Below the pieces are notes generated by a model. The model had not been told where the DNA came from. It saw only the letters and a list, made by a program, of their open reading frames with translations, and ran no database searches. The position numbers and the translations under genes are program-made. A DNA stretch of 64,000 bases from Termitomyces sp. T153 (Eukaryota > Basidiomycota > Agaricomycetes > Agaricales > Lyophyllaceae). The stretch spans positions 1,544,866 to 1,608,865 of the forward strand of contig JACKQL020000005.1 of the NCBI GenBank assembly GCA_018296165.2. Direction: 5' to 3'. Below, one piece after another: positions 60,192-64,000 of the stretch. Position 1 is the stretch's first letter; each line of letters begins with the position of its first letter.

Positions 60192-63100
60192 AACGCACTC
60201 TAAGACATGCTCACCAACCCTGCTTGCCATACTACCAAAATTCATTTGATTTGATTGTTCAATAGTTAGCATTGAGCTCATTACACTCACATTTGAAGGA
60301 GGTGTTTTTCTTAAGCAGAGAGACCATTGATGATGAGTGATTCAACACTCATGTGCTGAGCATTAGTGTTGATGGACTTGTCATTGACAGTCTCTCTGCT
60401 CATGATAGTAGACAGTATGCAGGCACACACCCAGCATGTAATCAGCAAGCATTGATACAGAGCAGTTTGTCAACGACGAATAAAGTAGCATTTCATACAG
60501 TATGCAGGCACACACCCAGCATGTAATCAGCAAGCATTGATACAGAGCAGTTCGTCAATGACGAATAAAGTAGCATTTCATACAGTATGCAGGCACACAC
60601 CCAGCATGTAATCAGCAAGCATTGATACAGAGCAGTTCGTCAATAACGAATAAAGTAGCATTTCATACAGTATGCAGGCACACACCCAGCAAGTAATCAG
60701 CAAGCATTGATACAGAGCAGTTCGTCAACGACGAATAAAGTAGCATTTCATACAGTATGCAGGCACACACCCAGCAAGTAATCAGCAAGCATTGATACAG
60801 AGCAGTTCGTCAACGACGAATAAAGTAGCATTTCATACAGTATGCAGGCACACACCCAGCATGTAATCAGCAAGCATTGATACAGAGCAGTTCGTCAACG
60901 ACGAATAAAGTAGTATTTGCCACATCAATGCACTCTAAGACATGCTCACCAACTGTGCTCACCATACTACCAAAGTTCATTTGATTTGATTGTTCAACAG
61001 TTAGCATTGAGCTCATTACACTCACATTTGAAGGAGGGGTTTTCCTTAAGCAGAGAGACCATCAATGATGAGTGATTCAACACTCATGTGCTGAACATTG
61101 TTGTTAATTGACTTGTCATCGATGGTCTCTCTGCTCGTGATGGTAGACAGTATGCAGGCACACACCCAGCAAGTAATCAGCAAGCATTGATACAGAGCAG
61201 TTCGTCAACGACGAATAAAGTAGCATTTCATACAGTATGCAGGCACACACCCAGCATGTAATCAGCAAGCATTGATACAGAGCAGTTCGTCAACGACGAA
61301 TAAAGTAGCATTTCATACAGTATGCAGGCACACACCCAGCAAGTAATCAGCAAGCATTGATATAGAGCAGTTCGTCAACGACGAATAAAGTAGCATTTCA
61401 TACAGTATGCAGGCACACACCCAGCAAGTAATCAGCAAGCATTGATACAGAGCAGTTCGTCAACGACGAATAAAGTAGCATTTCATACAGTATGCAGGCA
61501 CACACCCAGCAAGTAATCAGCAAGCATTGATATAGAGCAGTTCGTCAACGACGAATAAAGTAGTATTTGCCACATCAATGCACTCTAAGACATGCTCACC
61601 AACTGTGCTCACCATACTACCAAAGTTCATTTGATTTGATTGTTCAACAGTTAGCATTGAGCTCATTACACTCACATTTGAAGGAGGGGTTTTCCTTAAG
61701 CAGAGAGACCATCAATGATGAGTGATTCAACACTCATGTGCTGAACATTGTTGTTAATTGACTTGTCATCGATGGTCTCTCTGCTCGTGATGGTAGACAG
61801 TATGCAGGCACACACCCAGCAAGTAATCAGCAAGCATTGATACAGAGCAGTTTGTCAACGACGAATAAAGTAGCATTTCATACAGTATGCAGGCACACAC
61901 CCAGCATGTAATCAGCAAGCATTGATACAGAGCAGTTCGTCAACGACGAATAAAGTAGCATTTCATACAGTATGCAGGCACACACCCAGCAAGTAATCAG
62001 CAAGCATTGATACAGAGCAGTTCGTCAACGACGAATAAAGTAGCATTTCATACAGTATGCAGGCACACACCCAGCAAGTAATCAGCAAGCATTGATACAG
62101 AGCAGTTCGTCAACGACGAATAAAGTAGCATTTCATACAGTATGCAGGCACACACCCAGCAAGTAATCAGCAAGCATTGATACATTGTTTGTTGTTGGTT
62201 GTGAGCAGTTCGTCAACGACGAATAAAGTAGCATTTCATACAGTATGCAGGCACACACCCAGCAAGTAATCAGCAAGCATTGATATAGAGCAGTTCGTCA
62301 ACGACGAATAAAGTAGTATTTGCCACATCAATGCACTCTAAGACATGCTCACCAACTGTGCTCACCATACTACCAAAGTTCATTTGATTTGATTGTTCAA
62401 CAGTTAGCATTGAGCTCATTACACTCACATTTGAAGGAGGGGTTTTCCTTAAGCAGAGAGACCATCAATGATGAGTGATTCAACACTCATGTGCTGAACA
62501 TTGTTGTTAATTGACTTGTCATCGATGGTCTCTCTGCTCGTGATGGTAGACAGTATGCAGGCACACACCCAGCAAGTAATCGCAAATTGATACAGAGCAG
62601 GTCAACGCGAATAAAGTAGCATTTCATACAGTACGGCACACACCCAGCATGTAATCAGCAAGCATTGATACAGAGCAGTTCGTCAACGACGAATAAAGTA
62701 GCATTTCACAGTATGCGACACACCCAGCAAGTAATCAGCAAGCATTGATAGAGCAGTTCGTCAACGACGAATAAAGTAGCATTTCATACAGTATGCAGGC
62801 ACACACCCAGCAAGTAATCAGCAAGCATTGATACAGAGCAGTTCGTCAACGACGAATAAAGTAGCATTTCATACAGTATGCAGGCACACACCCAGCAAGT
62901 AATCAGCAAGCATTGATACAGAGCAGTTCGTCAACGACGAATAAAGTAGCATTTCATACAGTATGCAGGCACACACCCAGCAAGTAATCAGCAAGCATTG
63001 ATATAGAGCAGTTCGTCAACGACGAATAAAGTAGCATTTCATACAGTATGCAGGCACACACCCAGCAGTAATCAGCAAGCATTGATATAGAGCAGTTCGC

Positions 63101-64000
63101 AACGACGAATAAAGTAGTATTTGCCACATCAATGCACTCTAAGACATGCTCACCAACTGTGCTCACCATACTACCAAAGTTCATTTGATTTGATTGTTCA
63201 ACAGTTAGCATTGAGCTCATTACACTCACATTTGAAGGAGGGGTTTTCCTTAAGCAGAGAGACCATCAATGATGAGTGATTCAACACTCATGTGCTGAAC
63301 ATTGTTGTTAATTGACTTGTCATCGATGGTCTCTCTGCTCGTGATGGTAGACAGTATGCAGGCACACACCCAGCAAGTAATCAGCAAGCATTGATACAGA
63401 GCAGTTTGTCAACGACGAATAAAGTAGCATTTCATACAGTATGCAGGCACACACCCAGCATGTAATCAGCAAGCATTGATACAGAGCAGTTCGTCAACGA
63501 CGAATAAAGTAGCATTTCATACAGTATGCAGGCACACACCCAGCAAGTAATCAGCAAGCATTGATATAGAGCAGTTCGTCAACGACGAATAAAGTAGCAT
63601 TTCATACAGTATGCAGGCACACACCCAGCAAGTAATCAGCAAGCATTGATACAGAGCAGTTCGTCAACGACGAATAAAGTAGCATTTCATACAGTATGCA
63701 GGCACACACCCAGCAAGTAATCAGCAAGCATTGATACAGAGCAGTTCGTCAACGACGAATAAAGTAGCATTTCATACAGTATGCAGGCACACACCCAGCA
63801 AGTAATCAGCAAGCATTTATTGTTATATAGTTCGTCAATGACGTAATAAAGTAGCATTTCACAATAAGACGCGGCACACACCCAGCAAGAATCAGCAAGC
63901 ATCGATATTGTAAATAGGCGTTCTTCGACTATTAATGAAAGTAGCATTTCTCGGCAAATGACATCACAACCCAGATAGGCAATCAGCAAGCATTGATACA
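60192..64000. repeat. 85-bp satellite with higher-order structure
   Basis: Monomers of 85 bp (one starts at 60412 with ACAGTATGCAGGCACACACC) follow one another in five blocks: 60412-60915 (6 copies), 61147-61565 (5), 61797-62318 (6, one with a 17-bp insertion), 62550-63118 (about 7, several damaged) and 63351-64000 (about 7-8, the last ones damaged). Between blocks lies a ~231-bp spacer at 60916-61146, 61566-61796, 62319-62549 and 63119-63350, and a diverged first copy at 60192-60411. Monomers differ at few sites (ACCCAGCATG or ACCCAGCAAG; TACAGAGCAG or TATAGAGCAG), so the array was homogenised recently. Because 85 is not a multiple of three, the small repeated frames in it are not genes. The array continues past the window. 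Confidence 0.95.

Noticed and set aside
62954..63989. Repeated small minus-strand frames in the satellite
   Set aside because: An 85-bp unit shifts frame at each copy and the frames stop after one or two units. They are by-products of the repeat.
60412..64000. CRISPR-like array
   Set aside because: Repeats are 85 bp, directly abutting, without unique spacers, and the genome is eukaryotic. This is a satellite.

Overview
The window looks like nuclear DNA of a mushroom-forming basidiomycete (Agaricomycetes). The evidence is short introns (43-170 nt) with GTATGT/GTACGT/GTAAGT donors, a KDZ transposon relic with its CxC2 cysteine cluster, F-box and MYND genes of the Agaricomycete style, and single-copy genes found in all fungi. 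I cannot name the species. The genes below were assembled by following splice sites by hand, so the exon maps are predictions whose lengths and phases close exactly.

Layout. (1) 1-11.6 kb is a strongly CpG-poor, AT-leaning island of decayed repeats: a frameshifted gene of unknown family, a helical unknown, a fragment resembling the C-terminus of RecQ-type helicases, and a DIRS-like gag/reverse-transcriptase relic on the minus strand. (2) 11.7-24.6 kb has normal CpG content. It holds an F-box pseudogene, an intact four-exon SET3-type PHD-SET gene (1,489 aa) and three tandem ~2 kb duplications. Each duplication carries a five-exon gene for a small secreted cysteine-rich protein with hydrophobin-like cysteine spacing: two intact copies and one decayed. 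(3) 24.6-39.2 kb is a second CpG-poor repeat island with a multi-copy unknown gene, a KDZ transposase relic, a CpG-rich (so probably young) tRNA-derived SINE-like insertion, and long stretches with no recognisable gene. (4) 39.5-58.2 kb is a gene-bearing segment: ARMC8/GID5 (ten exons, 901 aa, one GC-AG intron), a frameshifted MYND-finger gene, an NBP2-like SH3 adaptor gene (four exons, 476 aa), about 7.5 kb with no supportable gene, and a zinc-finger gene (682 aa). (5) 58.9-64 kb is tandem-repeat DNA: a G-rich telomere-like minisatellite, a tRNA-like element, then an 85-bp satellite arranged with a ~231-bp spacer into higher-order units that runs off the window end.

The intact genes are all on the minus strand and belong to separate pathways: chromatin repression (Set3 complex), ubiquitin-ligase scaffolding (GID/CTLH), MAPK-pathway adaptor (Nbp2) and transcription. 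They look like a conserved gene backbone interrupted by repeat islands, not an operon-like cluster. The most interesting parts are the tandem secreted-protein family, which is hidden from simple ORF views by its tiny exons, and the satellite, whose likely parental sequence still lies beside it.
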